In this document: positions 39,481-48,917 of the stretch, piece after piece
How positions within the stretch are numbered: position 1 is the first letter of the stretch
How the letters are laid out: each line of letters opens with the position of its first letter
Source: Oceanospirillales bacterium
GTDB lineage: Bacteria; Pseudomonadota; Gammaproteobacteria; Xanthomonadales; SZUA-36
DNA length: 54,040 nt
Assembly: GCA_003233115.1 (NCBI GenBank)
Contig: QIKV01000024.1
Coordinates: 1-54,040 of the forward strand
Direction of reading: 5' to 3'
Translations under genes and position numbers: made by a program
The notes under the pieces: generated by a model
What the model saw: the letters and a program-made list of their open reading frames with translations, nothing else
Told to the model about the DNA's origin: nothing
The model's database searches: none

Positions 39481-42400
39481 ATGTCGATTGATATCAACAT
39501 ACCTGGTTTCGAACTGATCAAGGAGATTGGTGCCGGTGGTATGGCCACGGTATACCTCGGCGTACAGACCATGCTTGAACGCAAGGTAGCGATCAAGATC
39601 CTGCACCAGCGGCTTTCGGCCGAGAGCGAAGAATTCAAGCTGCGATTCTTTTACGAAGGCAAGGTGCTCGCCAAGTTGCAACACGACAATATCGTATCAA
39701 TCATCGATATTGGTGAAGCAGATGGCCTGCTGTACATGGCCATGGAGTATGTCGATGGCGGTACGCTGGCAGACTGGCTCAAGGTGCAACAACTGACCGT
39801 TGATCAGGCCATACAGATTTGTGCCAAGACCGGCCTGGCGCTTCATGCAACGCACATGAAGAACATAGTCCACCGCGACCTCAAGCCTTCCAATATCCTG
39901 TTACGTGATATTTACACCCCGTTGTTGACCGATTTTGGCATTGCCCGGCAGACCGATGTTGAACATGGCTTGACACAGACCGGGCATATCGTCGGCACAT
40001 TGCAGTACATGAGCCCGGAGCAGATTCGGGGTCTGCACATAGATCACCGCTCTGATATTTATAGCCTGGGCCTGATGTTTTACCGCCTGCTGGCCGGGCG
40101 CTTGCCGTTTGTCGCTTCCGGGCAATATGAACTCTCACGCATGCAGTGTGAGGAGCCGCCGCCGCCCCTGCCTCCGGAACTATCCGGTTTGCAGGGCGTG
40201 ATGGACGCCATGCTCGCCAAGGATCCGGAAGACAGGTTCGATAGTTGTCTGGACTTTTGCAAAGCTGTGCAGAATGTGTCGCTGACCGATGAAGACTATG
40301 CGACGGAACTGACGCAGGCGACGCGAATTTACGAGTCCAGCCCGATGAGTAGTCCCAGCCTGGGGTCCAATCGGCACACTGGCGCCCATTCCGGGCGCTA
40401 TTCAGACCGTTATTCAGATCGCTATTCGGAGCGCCATTCTGACCGGCGGTCAGGCCAGTATTCAGACCGTCGCAGCGCACGTACTTCCGGGCAGTACGAA
40501 GAGACCCGGATGCAGGGCGGCAGGACAAAATCGGGCGTACTAAAAAAATCCCTGATCTTCGGCCTGCCATCGTTGGCACTGATCGGTGCCGCGGTGATGT
40601 ATTTCACGATCTGGTACGTGCCGTCATCAGGCCTGTCAGAAAAAGGGCAACAACGTGTGGATAATTATCTGCTGCGGGTGGAGGCCGACCTTTCCAAGCT
40701 GCAGATAGACAGCCCGCCGCGAGACAACGCAGTGTATGAACTCCGTAAAGCACTGGCTCTGGCACCGGACTATCAACCGGTGCTGGATAAGGCCCGTGCC
40801 ATCGCTGAGTTTTACGAAACGGACGCCCGCGACCTGCTGGACGCGGGCAAGCTGGATGCAGCGGTTGAGAAAACCCGATTGGGTCTTGACATAGATCCCG
40901 GCTATCAGGATTTGCAGCAATTGAGGCAGGATATTGAAAACCGGCTCGCCGATCAAAAGCGCAAGGCTGGCATCACCGCAGCGCTGCAGGTTGCCGCAGA
41001 CTATGTTGCGAAGGGGATGTTGATTTCCCCGCAAGACACCAATGCTTACAGCGCCTACAAGAAGGTGATTGCGCTTGATCCGCAAAACCGTGCAGCCAAC
41101 CAGGGCCTGGAAGCCATCCTGACGCAATTGCTGGATGAAGCCGGCAAAAGCATCGATAAAGGCGACCTTAAGACCGCTGATACCCAGGTTCAGAATGCTG
41201 CTTCGCTGTTTACCAATTCCATCAGGGTGACCCGGATCAGGGCGCGCATTACCGCAGCACAAACAGAATTTCGCGCTAAGCAGGAAGTCAATAATTATCT
41301 TGTCCTGGCCCGACAGCAAATGAAACAGGGCAAGCTGATCGAACCGAAGTTGGATAACGCGTTCAACAGCTACCGGGAAGTGTTAAACCGCGAGGATAAT
41401 GAAGAAGCGAGTAATGGCCTGAAAAAGATTGCGGCAATTTTCCATGATCGGGCCGGCAAAGCCATGCAGGACGGGGATTACAGGAAAGCGGCCAACTTCG
41501 CGGACAGCGGTCTGATGGCGGCGCCGGACAACCCTGAGCTGTTGAAGATCCAGCAGGAATCCTTCTCCAAACTGGGTGCCCGTGACCGTGAAATTCAGTC
41601 CAAGCTGCAACAGGCCCAGCGACTGGTCGTGTCCGGCAAATTTCTGCCCCCCGGTGAGAGTGCCTGGGGTCTGTTTAAGGAAGTGGAAGACATGGATCCG
41701 GGTAACGCGCAGGCGGCCAGGGGCATCGCCGGCTTACCGGACCAGGTATTTGAAGAAGCCAACCAGCAGCAACGGCTGGGAAATTTACGCGGTGCCAGGG
41801 ATTTGCTGAAAATTGCACAAACTTCATTTCCGGATCAACAAAGATTTGCCGACCTGAAGGTGAGTATGGACCGCGCCATTGCCCAACAGCAAAAAGAACA
41901 GCGCCTGCAGAATTTGCTTGATGCATCAGCAAAGCTGGTTGCAAGCCGGCCCATGACACTGGACGTCATCGACCAGTCTGCCAAGGCGCTTAAAGACCTG
42001 AATAAGGAATTTCCGGGTAATCTGACCGCTGCCAGGCAGGTGACAGAACTGATCACTGCGATCAGCAGCGGAGCCCGCGAGGTCAGTGTTGGCGGAAACG
42101 AGGACGCGGGCTTTGTCCTGCTGAACCTTGGGCTGAAGTATTTTGCGGATAACCAGCAATTGCTGGCTACCCGCAAGGATCTCAAAAAAACCAGGCAAGA
42201 CCGCCTGGCCGAGAAAGCCAGGCAACGCGCGGCCCTGATGGGACAATTGGCGATTGATGCCGTGCCCTGGGGTGAGGTTACAGAGATCAGGGACTCGGCA
42301 GGAAAACCAGTCCAGGGGCTGCCGACCAGTCGTTCCACCCCGCTGCTGGTATCGCTGGAGGCAGGAAGCTATACGGTATCGATTAAAAATAGCAGCGGTT

Positions 42401-42507
42401 CACCGAAGGAATTATCAGTCAATGTGATTGCCCAGCAGGTTGTACCTGCGGTGGCAAAATTTAACTCGCTGACCGCCGACGAATATTTCAAGAGGTCCAG
42501 TTGGTAG
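39481..42507 (+). CDS. PpkA-like membrane Ser/Thr protein kinase with TPR-like and PEGA regions, 1008 aa
   Basis: The N-terminal Hanks-type kinase (residues 8-270) is intact: GAGGMATVYLG, K39 in VAIKIL, E59 in helix C, HRDLKPSN with D133, DFGIA with D151, GTLQYMSPEQ and DIYSLGLMFYRLLAGRLPF. A Ser/Arg/Tyr-rich linker of YSDR-type repeats (about 300-335) precedes one TM helix (about 355-378). The periplasmic part has repeated TPR-like units around G-K/M-L-I-x-P...NA(F/Y)..Y..V(L/I)..(D/E), and ends in a PEGA-like domain (PLLVSLEAGSYTVSIKNSSG). The HSI-I kinase PpkA instead carries a von Willebrand A domain. Its likely substrates are TagH and the FHA-cyclase. Confidence 0.88.
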   Translation: MSIDINIPGFELIKEIGAGGMATVYLGVQTMLERKVAIKILHQRLSAESEEFKLRFFYEGKVLAKLQHDNIVSIIDIGEADGLLYMAMEYVDGGTLADWLKVQQLTVDQAIQICAKTGLALHATHMKNIVHRDLKPSNILLRDIYTPLLTDFGIARQTDVEHGLTQTGHIVGTLQYMSPEQIRGLHIDHRSDIYSLGLMFYRLLAGRLPFVASGQYELSRMQCEEPPPPLPPELSGLQGVMDAMLAKDPEDRFDSCLDFCKAVQNVSLTDEDYATELTQATRIYESSPMSSPSLGSNRHTGAHSGRYSDRYSDRYSERHSDRRSGQYSDRRSARTSGQYEETRMQGGRTKSGVLKKSLIFGLPSLALIGAAVMYFTIWYVPSSGLSEKGQQRVDNYLLRVEADLSKLQIDSPPRDNAVYELRKALALAPDYQPVLDKARAIAEFYETDARDLLDAGKLDAAVEKTRLGLDIDPGYQDLQQLRQDIENRLADQKRKAGITAALQVAADYVAKGMLISPQDTNAYSAYKKVIALDPQNRAANQGLEAILTQLLDEAGKSIDKGDLKTADTQVQNAASLFTNSIRVTRIRARITAAQTEFRAKQEVNNYLVLARQQMKQGKLIEPKLDNAFNSYREVLNREDNEEASNGLKKIAAIFHDRAGKAMQDGDYRKAANFADSGLMAAPDNPELLKIQQESFSKLGARDREIQSKLQQAQRLVVSGKFLPPGESAWGLFKEVEDMDPGNAQAARGIAGLPDQVFEEANQQQRLGNLRGARDLLKIAQTSFPDQQRFADLKVSMDRAIAQQQKEQRLQNLLDASAKLVASRPMTLDVIDQSAKALKDLNKEFPGNLTAARQVTELITAISSGAREVSVGGNEDAGFVLLNLGLKYFADNQQLLATRKDLKKTRQDRLAEKARQRAALMGQLAIDAVPWGEVTEIRDSAGKPVQGLPTSRSTPLLVSLEAGSYTVSIKNSSGSPKELSVNVIAQQVVPAVAKFNSLTADEYFKRSSW

Positions 42508-42509
42508 TG

Positions 42510-43769
42510 ATGGCCAAATCAAGATTAGCAATGGTCGTTTTCTGTGTCGTTTTGTCGCTGTTTTTCAGTGCGGCCGCTAATGCGGAGTTCAAGCGCAATT
42601 ACACCATCGGCAAGAAATCTTTTGAAGACGGCCAATATCAGGATGCGATCAAGAAGTTGAAGGCTGCGATCGCCGATAACCCGAGTTCAGCAGCACGCGT
42701 CAAACTTTACGGCATGCGATTCGATTCCTATTTACCGCACTACTACCTTGGCTTGTCATATTTCAAACTGGATGACTGCCCATCCGCCATCGCGGCCTGG
42801 AAACAGGCCATCAAGGCCGGCGTGATCCAGAAAAAGGATGAATTCTCCCAGTTGCAGGCTGATATGAAAACCTGCGAATCCCAGAGTATTGACATCAGCA
42901 GTATTGCTGCGCAGGCGAGCGGAGCGATGGACGGACTTGATGCCGCGATAAATAAATATGCGCGCCTGCAGAGCCAGAGTTTGCTGGCACGGGAGTGGTC
43001 GTCCAGATGGCAACCGCGCCTGAACCAGGCAAAGCAATCGGAGCAAACGCTAAAGCAGCGCCTGCAAACCGCCATCCAGGACATTGACCCGGACGCCATC
43101 AAGTCCATTACCATCGAAGCGAAACGAACCGCCAGCGCCCTCAGTGGCAGTGAACGGGATGCACTGGCCCAGGTGCAGGCAATCCAGGCCCAGAATGCCA
43201 GGACTGAACTAAAGGCGCGTGAAGACGCGCGACGTAGCCTTGCCGAGGCTATTCGCCTGGCCACGGCAGCAAAAAAACCTGAGCATGGCAGTTCAAAAAT
43301 GAGTTCATTGCTGGTTGACCTCAACCGCCAGGTCAGCGCCGGGGAGAACCTCGGATCAACGGCATCCGAACTCAATATCAGGGAACAAACCCAGATCATC
43401 AATAATGTTCTAAGGCGCTACAGGCTATCGGTACAGGACTGGCAGGCACAGCAACAGAGCATAGCCAAACGAACACCACCGCCCAAATTGAAAAAGGTTG
43501 CCGAAGCTTATTTTGCAGGCGACTACGAGACCGTTGTCAAGCTGGCTGACCCCAAGGGTTTCGGTGAAGACCGGGCGCGTATTCAGGCCCTGCTTTTTCG
43601 CGCCGCTGCGAACCACAAATTGTACGTGCGCCAGGGCGAGAAGAAGCCAGAGACCCTGCGCCAGGTACAAAGTGATATCCGTGCTATCAAACGCATGAAC
43701 AGCAGTTTCTCGCCCTACATCGCGGCATTCTCACCGAGTTTTCTGTCCTTGTTTCGGCAGACCAGCTAG
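42510..43769 (+). CDS. Periplasmic TPR-like protein in the kinase operon, about 419 aa
   Basis: Follows the kinase with a 2-bp gap (ATG 42510) or overlaps it if TTG 42501 is used. A signal peptide (LAMVVFCVVLSLFFSAAANA) is followed by TPR-like helices (KKSFEDGQYQDAIKKLKAAI, LGLSYFKLDDCPSAIAAWKQ) with the motif YGMRFDSYLPHYYLG. The long middle (about 130-300) is charged and helical, probably coiled coil. The C-terminal part resumes the repeat with AYFAGDYETVVKLADPKGFG. I do not know the family. Operon position suggests a periplasmic partner of the kinase's sensor region. A related protein is at 49066. Confidence 0.7.
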   Translation: MAKSRLAMVVFCVVLSLFFSAAANAEFKRNYTIGKKSFEDGQYQDAIKKLKAAIADNPSSAARVKLYGMRFDSYLPHYYLGLSYFKLDDCPSAIAAWKQAIKAGVIQKKDEFSQLQADMKTCESQSIDISSIAAQASGAMDGLDAAINKYARLQSQSLLAREWSSRWQPRLNQAKQSEQTLKQRLQTAIQDIDPDAIKSITIEAKRTASALSGSERDALAQVQAIQAQNARTELKAREDARRSLAEAIRLATAAKKPEHGSSKMSSLLVDLNRQVSAGENLGSTASELNIREQTQIINNVLRRYRLSVQDWQAQQQSIAKRTPPPKLKKVAEAYFAGDYETVVKLADPKGFGEDRARIQALLFRAAANHKLYVRQGEKKPETLRQVQSDIRAIKRMNSSFSPYIAAFSPSFLSLFRQTS

Positions 43770-43911
43770 GCTTCAGGGGCAGGAGATCGACAGGGCCTTC
43801 CTGGCTGGTTGGCTGGTGTGCGCATATTGATTCCAATGAGTCGATTTTCAGCTATACTCTGAGATACAAAGAATTTGTTATATGAAAGAATTTTATTAGG
43901 GAGAAGATAAA

Positions 43912-45177
43912 GTGAAGTCAATACAAAAAACTTGTATGTTGCTGGTAGCCTTGGCCATACCGGGCATTATACAGGCGGGCGAGTTACCGAATAACGAAAG
44001 TATGCAGGGTTTACAATTTAACTTTTCTCCACCGGGTGCCCGTTCACTGGGTATGGGGGGTGCATTTTTGGGGCGTGCCGACGATTCAACTGCGGCCTTT
44101 GCCAATCCGGCCGGACTCACCAACCTGTTCAGTGCTGAACTTTCAGCGGAATACCGCTTCAACGATTACAGTACCCCGTATACATCCGGTGGTAGTTATC
44201 CTGACGTGACCAGGGCAAGCGCGAACAGCAGCGCCAACAATCTTTCTTACCTGTCCTATGTGTATCCGACAGAAAGGTGGGTTTTTGCCGCTTTCCGCCA
44301 GGAGTTCATGGATTTTAATTCCAAGTTCGATACGGGGCCCATTACCCTGGGTGGCACCGGAGCCGTTGCTTTTCCCACCAGTAACAGTGTGGACGTAAAT
44401 ATCGTCAATTATGGTTTTTCAACAGCCTTCCGGGTGAATGACCGTTTGTCGCTGGGTGCGAGCATTTCGTATATGGATTACTCCATGAATGCAAGTACAT
44501 TGCGAAGTGCACCGGACACAGGCGTCCCTATCAACCAACAGGTTCAAACCGGTAATGACACGGGTTATGGTTTTACAGCCGGCGCTCTGTTCCGGGCAAC
44601 GGAACGCTTGTCTATTGGCCTTGTTTACCGGTCAACACCGGGCTTCAACACCAACCATCGTCACGAAAATTTTGCCAACGGCGCATTCAATACCACCCGG
44701 CAATTCAAATTCGAAATACCTGACGTATACGGCATCGGTTTCTCCTTCCAGCCGAATGATAACCTGACGTTTAATTTTGATGTCATCCGCATCAACTACT
44801 CGGATTTAGCATCGCCGGTATTCTGGGCCTTCAGAACGCCGCCGAGTGCTAATCAGCAGGCTGCAATTGATATGATGTCAATTGATAATGGTACCGAGTT
44901 TCGCCTCGGCGCTGAATACGTGATGCAGAACAAGCCGATTGTATTGCGCGGTGGCGTCTGGCAGGATCCGAGCCATACCCTGACTTTTAACGGTCCTACC
45001 GATGACAGCGATCCCAATCAGCTCGTGCTTGCTTCTTTCTTCCCCGGCGGCAGTGATGAGACCCACTATTCCGTTGGGTTTGGCTTCTTCTTTTCAAACT
45101 TCCAGATGGATCTTGCAGCAGATTTCTCTAAAAACCAGGATACGATTTCTGTTTCGGGGGTATATCGATTCAATTAA
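43912..45177 (+). CDS. FadL/OmpP1-type outer membrane transport protein, 421 aa
   Basis: Beta-barrel transporter for hydrophobic substrates. A signal peptide (MLLVALAIPGIIQAG) is followed by ARSLGMGGAFLGRADDSTAA and FANPAGLTNL, the hatch-domain signature of the FadL family. The remainder alternates aromatic and polar residues and ends with GVYRFN, a typical barrel-terminating strand. The start is GTG with AGGGAGA (43898-43904) 7 nt upstream. The 142-bp gap before it holds TTGATTCCAATGAGTCGA (43827-43844) and a -10-like TATACT (43853-43858). No direct link to T6SS is evident. Confidence 0.85.
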   Translation: MKSIQKTCMLLVALAIPGIIQAGELPNNESMQGLQFNFSPPGARSLGMGGAFLGRADDSTAAFANPAGLTNLFSAELSAEYRFNDYSTPYTSGGSYPDVTRASANSSANNLSYLSYVYPTERWVFAAFRQEFMDFNSKFDTGPITLGGTGAVAFPTSNSVDVNIVNYGFSTAFRVNDRLSLGASISYMDYSMNASTLRSAPDTGVPINQQVQTGNDTGYGFTAGALFRATERLSIGLVYRSTPGFNTNHRHENFANGAFNTTRQFKFEIPDVYGIGFSFQPNDNLTFNFDVIRINYSDLASPVFWAFRTPPSANQQAAIDMMSIDNGTEFRLGAEYVMQNKPIVLRGGVWQDPSHTLTFNGPTDDSDPNQLVLASFFPGGSDETHYSVGFGFFFSNFQMDLAADFSKNQDTISVSGVYRFN

Positions 45178-45203
45178 CGGTGTAAAGTATACCGTATTAT
45201 GAT

Positions 45204-45209
45204 TATAAT
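45204..45209 (+). promoter_or_regulatory. -10 box candidate upstream of the Calx-beta gene
   Basis: A perfect TATAAT lies 17 nt after TGTAAA (45181-45186), a weak -35. This is the best sigma-70-like arrangement in the 97-bp gap between the porin stop and the Calx-beta gene start. Confidence 0.4.
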
Positions 45210-45274
45210 GCATTGAAAATTAGGTAAAAAATAGCTGGCACGTCCATGTGAATCCTTACCAGGAGGTCACCGTT

Positions 45275-47605
45275 ATGCGTTCAAATATACTCAGAAGTCT
45301 TGCTCTTGCTTTGCCGGTTCTCGCATTCAGCATGCCCGCGATTGCTGGGTATGAAGTATGGACAGAGGCTCCCGATCAGGCTGCGGCTGAAAACACGCCT
45401 GATACCGATACTGCGCAATTTGATATTAAGGCACAAATTATAGGCCCCCAGCCTGCAGTAAGTGTGGGGTTGGTCATCAACGATGGTCTGACTGCGGGCC
45501 CTGCCACTGCTACTTACCCGGATGATTTTACCCTGACTTTCCCGACTGAATGTACACAGGATGGAGGGTCAGCCACGATAACATTCGCTGATTCTTCCAG
45601 CAGCAATGGTTATGATTTTGATCTTAGCCTGGGTACCAATGACAACGGCTCGTTTAGTGTCGACGGAACATTTACCTGCACCATTACGATCCATGCGGTC
45701 GATGACGTTATCATTGAGTCGCTTGAAAACCTGAAACTAACGATCAAGGATATCCCGGGCTCGGGAGCCAGCTTAAAAACACCGCCTGACCAGTCCTTTA
45801 CCATCAGTGACAACGACACCGCCGGACTATTTGTGACCGATGCCAACTGGACCAGTAGTGCCCCGCCCGGAACGGGTACTCTGACCTCCAAGACAACGTC
45901 AGAAAACGGTACACAAGCAAGCTTCTGGGTAGAGTTAGCGTCCCAGCCAAGCGGTGTTGTGAACGTAGATGTGACTTCTGATAAACCCGCAGAGGCGCGT
46001 ATCAGCAGCGGCGGCAGTGATGTGAATTCATTGGTTTTGAGCTTTACACCTGCAAACTGGGATACCGGACAGCAAGTCACCATCACCGGTCAGGATGACG
46101 CCCCGGCGAATCCACCGGATGGGAATCAACCTTACCAGATCACGGTTACGACCGACAATGCACCTTCCCAGCCGGACAGCTATAAGAATTTGGTGGGCGG
46201 CCCGGTTGCAGGCATCAACCAGGACAACGATGTGCCGGGGCAGTTCAGGTTCACGCAGAGCAGCGTGAGCGGCAATGAAAGCGATGCGCTGATTCTGCAA
46301 GTGCAGCGAATCAATGGCTCTTCAGGCCCGGTGACGGTTGACTATGCGATTAGCAACGGTTCAGCATCCTCAGCGGATTACAACGATACCACGTCTTCAA
46401 GCACTTTAAGCTGGGCTGACGGCGTGTCGGGAACCCAGGCTATTACCATCACCCTGGTAGACGATAATTTGTGGGAACCGGCATCTGAAGATTTTACTGT
46501 GAGCTTGTCCAACGCGGTCGGCGGCTCTCTGGCTGCACCCAGTGCGGAGACCGTCAATATCAACCCCAGCGACCCGATAACGATATCCATTTCCGCACCC
46601 TCCCCGGACCCCGTGCTGGAAGGTAATGACCCCTTAACGCTGGTCCCGGTTTCATTTACCGTGACTTACTCTGGTGGCACCCTGGAGAGTCCGATGAATA
46701 TCGCCTGGGCCACGGTAGACGGTTCAGCGACCGGCGGTGGTGCTGGTGATGTTACCGGTGTTGTGGACTATATTAGTAACAGTGGCAGTATTAATCTGCC
46801 TGTCAGTCCTGGCCCGGTGTCCATCCCAGCGATCAATGTTACGGGTGACACAGCCATTGAAGGGGACGAGAATTTCTTTGTGCAGTTGAGCACACCATTG
46901 AATCTTGTAACCCTCGCTGGCGGCGGCAGTTCCATGGCTACCATTATGGATGATGACTTTGCTGCTGACGGAACATTCTCCATTACCAATATCAGTCCAA
47001 ACCAGGTCGATGAAACGCCAACCCCCAGTACGGTCACGGTTACCGTGAGCCGGACTGGTGCGAGCGGCAGTCCGATTAGTGACGCTACAATAAGGCTTCG
47101 TACCGCGGACGTTACGGCCACTGACGGCGTAGATTATGTAGGACAAGATGTAATCTTGACTTGGGACGCTATCTCTGGCCTTACATCAGATCGGACTGTT
47201 GTTATTACGATCAACGAAGATGCAGTCAATAACAATGAATCGGACGAGACCTTTAATGTCAATATTGAAGATGATCCTGGCGCAGCTCCCACTACACAGA
47301 CGTTTGGTGTAGCTTCCGGTGTTGTTACCATACTCGGTGACCCCATGGTTGCCTTTAACCCTGATGGGTACACTGTCAGTGAAACCGGTGGTTCGGTGAC
47401 AGTGTTTGTCGAACGCGTCAATGTGGATAACCAGCCGGTGGTAGTGAACTACACCACGACCGACGGATCTGCGACCAACCCGCAGGACTATACGACAACT
47501 ACTAGCACGCTGGCCTGGGGTGCGGCTGAACTTGGCACCCAAGCCCATTACCATTCCTATTACTGCAGACGCAGATGCCATTGGGCCGGAAGCCTTTACC
47601 GTTGA
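45275..47605 (+). CDS. Calx-beta repeat surface protein, 5' part of a frameshifted gene
   Basis: Starts at ATG 45275 with AGGAGG (45261-45266) 8 nt upstream and a signal peptide (SLALALPVLAFSMPAIAG). After an N-terminal beta domain follow Calx-beta-like repeats, each with a strand such as SGTQAITITLVDDN..E..EDFTVSLS; these are Ca-binding, adhesion-type modules. At about 47537-47546 the frame breaks inside a repeat: the expected GTQPITIPI reads GTQAHYHSYY and stops at 47605, while the rest of the repeat continues in the next frame (see 47520-48857). One extra base in AAGCCC would explain it. It could be a sequencing error, a real mutation or phase variation. Confidence 0.8.
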   Translation: MRSNILRSLALALPVLAFSMPAIAGYEVWTEAPDQAAAENTPDTDTAQFDIKAQIIGPQPAVSVGLVINDGLTAGPATATYPDDFTLTFPTECTQDGGSATITFADSSSSNGYDFDLSLGTNDNGSFSVDGTFTCTITIHAVDDVIIESLENLKLTIKDIPGSGASLKTPPDQSFTISDNDTAGLFVTDANWTSSAPPGTGTLTSKTTSENGTQASFWVELASQPSGVVNVDVTSDKPAEARISSGGSDVNSLVLSFTPANWDTGQQVTITGQDDAPANPPDGNQPYQITVTTDNAPSQPDSYKNLVGGPVAGINQDNDVPGQFRFTQSSVSGNESDALILQVQRINGSSGPVTVDYAISNGSASSADYNDTTSSSTLSWADGVSGTQAITITLVDDNLWEPASEDFTVSLSNAVGGSLAAPSAETVNINPSDPITISISAPSPDPVLEGNDPLTLVPVSFTVTYSGGTLESPMNIAWATVDGSATGGGAGDVTGVVDYISNSGSINLPVSPGPVSIPAINVTGDTAIEGDENFFVQLSTPLNLVTLAGGGSSMATIMDDDFAADGTFSITNISPNQVDETPTPSTVTVTVSRTGASGSPISDATIRLRTADVTATDGVDYVGQDVILTWDAISGLTSDRTVVITINEDAVNNNESDETFNVNIEDDPGAAPTTQTFGVASGVVTILGDPMVAFNPDGYTVSETGGSVTVFVERVNVDNQPVVVNYTTTDGSATNPQDYTTTTSTLAWGAAELGTQAHYHSYYCRRRCHWAGSLYR

Positions 47606-48857
47606 CCTGTCCAGTTGTGTGAATTGCACGATCACTGATGCACAGACGACGGTTAATATCACAGAAAGTGCAGCGCCACCGACCACACCCGGCAACCTGG
47701 CGTTCAGTCCTACAGGAATAACAGTCTCCGAGGCCGTCGGCTCTGCCGGACTTTTTGTATCCCGTACCGGTGGTACAGACGGTGCCGTCAGCATAGATTG
47801 GGAGACCCAGCCCGGAACTGCGGCAGCACCCGGTGACTTTACTGCGAGTTCCGGGACGTTAAGCTGGAGTGACAAAGAAGGTGGTTCCAAACCCATCGCG
47901 GTTCCTATTACTGATGATGCCGTGCAGGAATCCACCGAATCCTTCACGGTCAGATTTGTGGCCGCTACGGAGACTGGTACTAAAGGTTCACCCACAGTGT
48001 CGAGCACGCCGGCAACCGTGACTATCACGGATAACGATTCTCCAGTGCCGGGCGAGTTCAGCATCCTTGATGCCAATGTCAGTGAGGGCGATGGCACGAT
48101 CAACGTCACTGTTACCCGTAATGTGGGGAGCACGGGGGCTGTTTCTGTCACCTATACGACCGTGTCGGGTACTGCTACCGGTGGAAACCCGGCCACTCCC
48201 GCGACAGATGATTATCTGTATACGACCGGCGTATTAAACTGGGCGGATGGAGATGCCGCAGCCAAGACCATTGCGATTACGATCATCGATGATGCTGTGG
48301 TCGAATCTGCAGAAATGTTCACCGTGGATCTGAGCAGTCCGACCAACGGTGCCTCTATTGCAGACGGTTCTGCCAATGTCACAATTTTTGACAACGACGG
48401 TGGCGGCAGCTTCAGTATCAGCGATGTCACGGTATTTGAGACGAAACTGTCTGCAACGGTTACGGTGACACGCTCAGGCAGCAATAACACGGCGGCATTT
48501 GTGTTCTGGCAAACCCAGGATGGTACGGCGCAGGATGAAAATGGTGACTTCGATTACCAGTCTGCCTCTGGTGAATTGGTGTGGCTGGATGGTGACGCTT
48601 CCACTACAAGGACGATCACGATCCCAATCGTAAATGACAACAAGAAAGAGCCCAGCGAATTCTTTACGGTCAAGATTGTCAGTATTCAGGGTGAATCCGC
48701 GCTGATCATCAAGGCAGATGGCATCGTCACGATCAATGACCCGATCCCGATTCCAACACTGAGCCAGTGGGCTATGGGACTACTGGTACTGATACTTCTC
48801 GGGTTTGGGATGAGGGCTTTACCCGGGCGTAAAGCGGTCTTTATCAGCCGCAGGTAA
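47520..48857 (+). CDS. Calx-beta repeat protein, 3' part of the frameshifted gene, with IPTL-CTERM
   Basis: Continues the protein started at 45275 in the +1-shifted frame: PITIPITADADAIGPEAFTV resumes the interrupted repeat, followed by three further Calx-beta units (VSEAVGSAGLFVSRTGGTDG, VSEGDGTINVTVTRNVGSTG, TVFETKLSATVTVTRSGSNN). The C-terminus IPTLSQWAMGLLVLILLGFG followed by MRALPGRK is an IPTL-CTERM sorting tail (Pro-Thr-Leu motif, one TM, basic end), which in other bacteria is processed by an exosortase-like system during surface targeting. The GTG at 47520 lies within the repeat and is not a likely real start. A strong terminator follows at 48879. Confidence 0.78.
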   Translation: MRLNLAPKPITIPITADADAIGPEAFTVDLSSCVNCTITDAQTTVNITESAAPPTTPGNLAFSPTGITVSEAVGSAGLFVSRTGGTDGAVSIDWETQPGTAAAPGDFTASSGTLSWSDKEGGSKPIAVPITDDAVQESTESFTVRFVAATETGTKGSPTVSSTPATVTITDNDSPVPGEFSILDANVSEGDGTINVTVTRNVGSTGAVSVTYTTVSGTATGGNPATPATDDYLYTTGVLNWADGDAAAKTIAITIIDDAVVESAEMFTVDLSSPTNGASIADGSANVTIFDNDGGGSFSISDVTVFETKLSATVTVTRSGSNNTAAFVFWQTQDGTAQDENGDFDYQSASGELVWLDGDASTTRTITIPIVNDNKKEPSEFFTVKIVSIQGESALIIKADGIVTINDPIPIPTLSQWAMGLLVLILLGFGMRALPGRKAVFISRR

Positions 48858-48878
48858 ATTGATATTGTTGAGAGTCTG

Positions 48879-48912
48879 AAAGCGGTGGTTCGTTTTGGCC
48901 ACCGCTTTTTTT
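48879..48912 (+). terminator. Rho-independent terminator after the Calx-beta gene
   Basis: AAAGCGGTGG and CCACCGCTTT form a 10-bp stem with a 10-nt loop, followed directly by a run of T. It starts about 22 bp after the TAA. This is the clearest intrinsic terminator in the window and separates the surface protein from the next unit. Confidence 0.9.
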
Positions 48913-48917
48913 AAAGC

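Noticed and set aside
45236-45255. Possible sigma-54 promoter starting TGGCAC before the Calx-beta gene
   Set aside because: The -12 element (TTGCA/T) is missing at the required spacing.
47186-48151. 321-codon minus-strand open frame over the Calx-beta gene
   Set aside because: Produced by the Thr/Val/Asp-rich repeats on the plus strand; its sequence is Ser/Val-rich low complexity.
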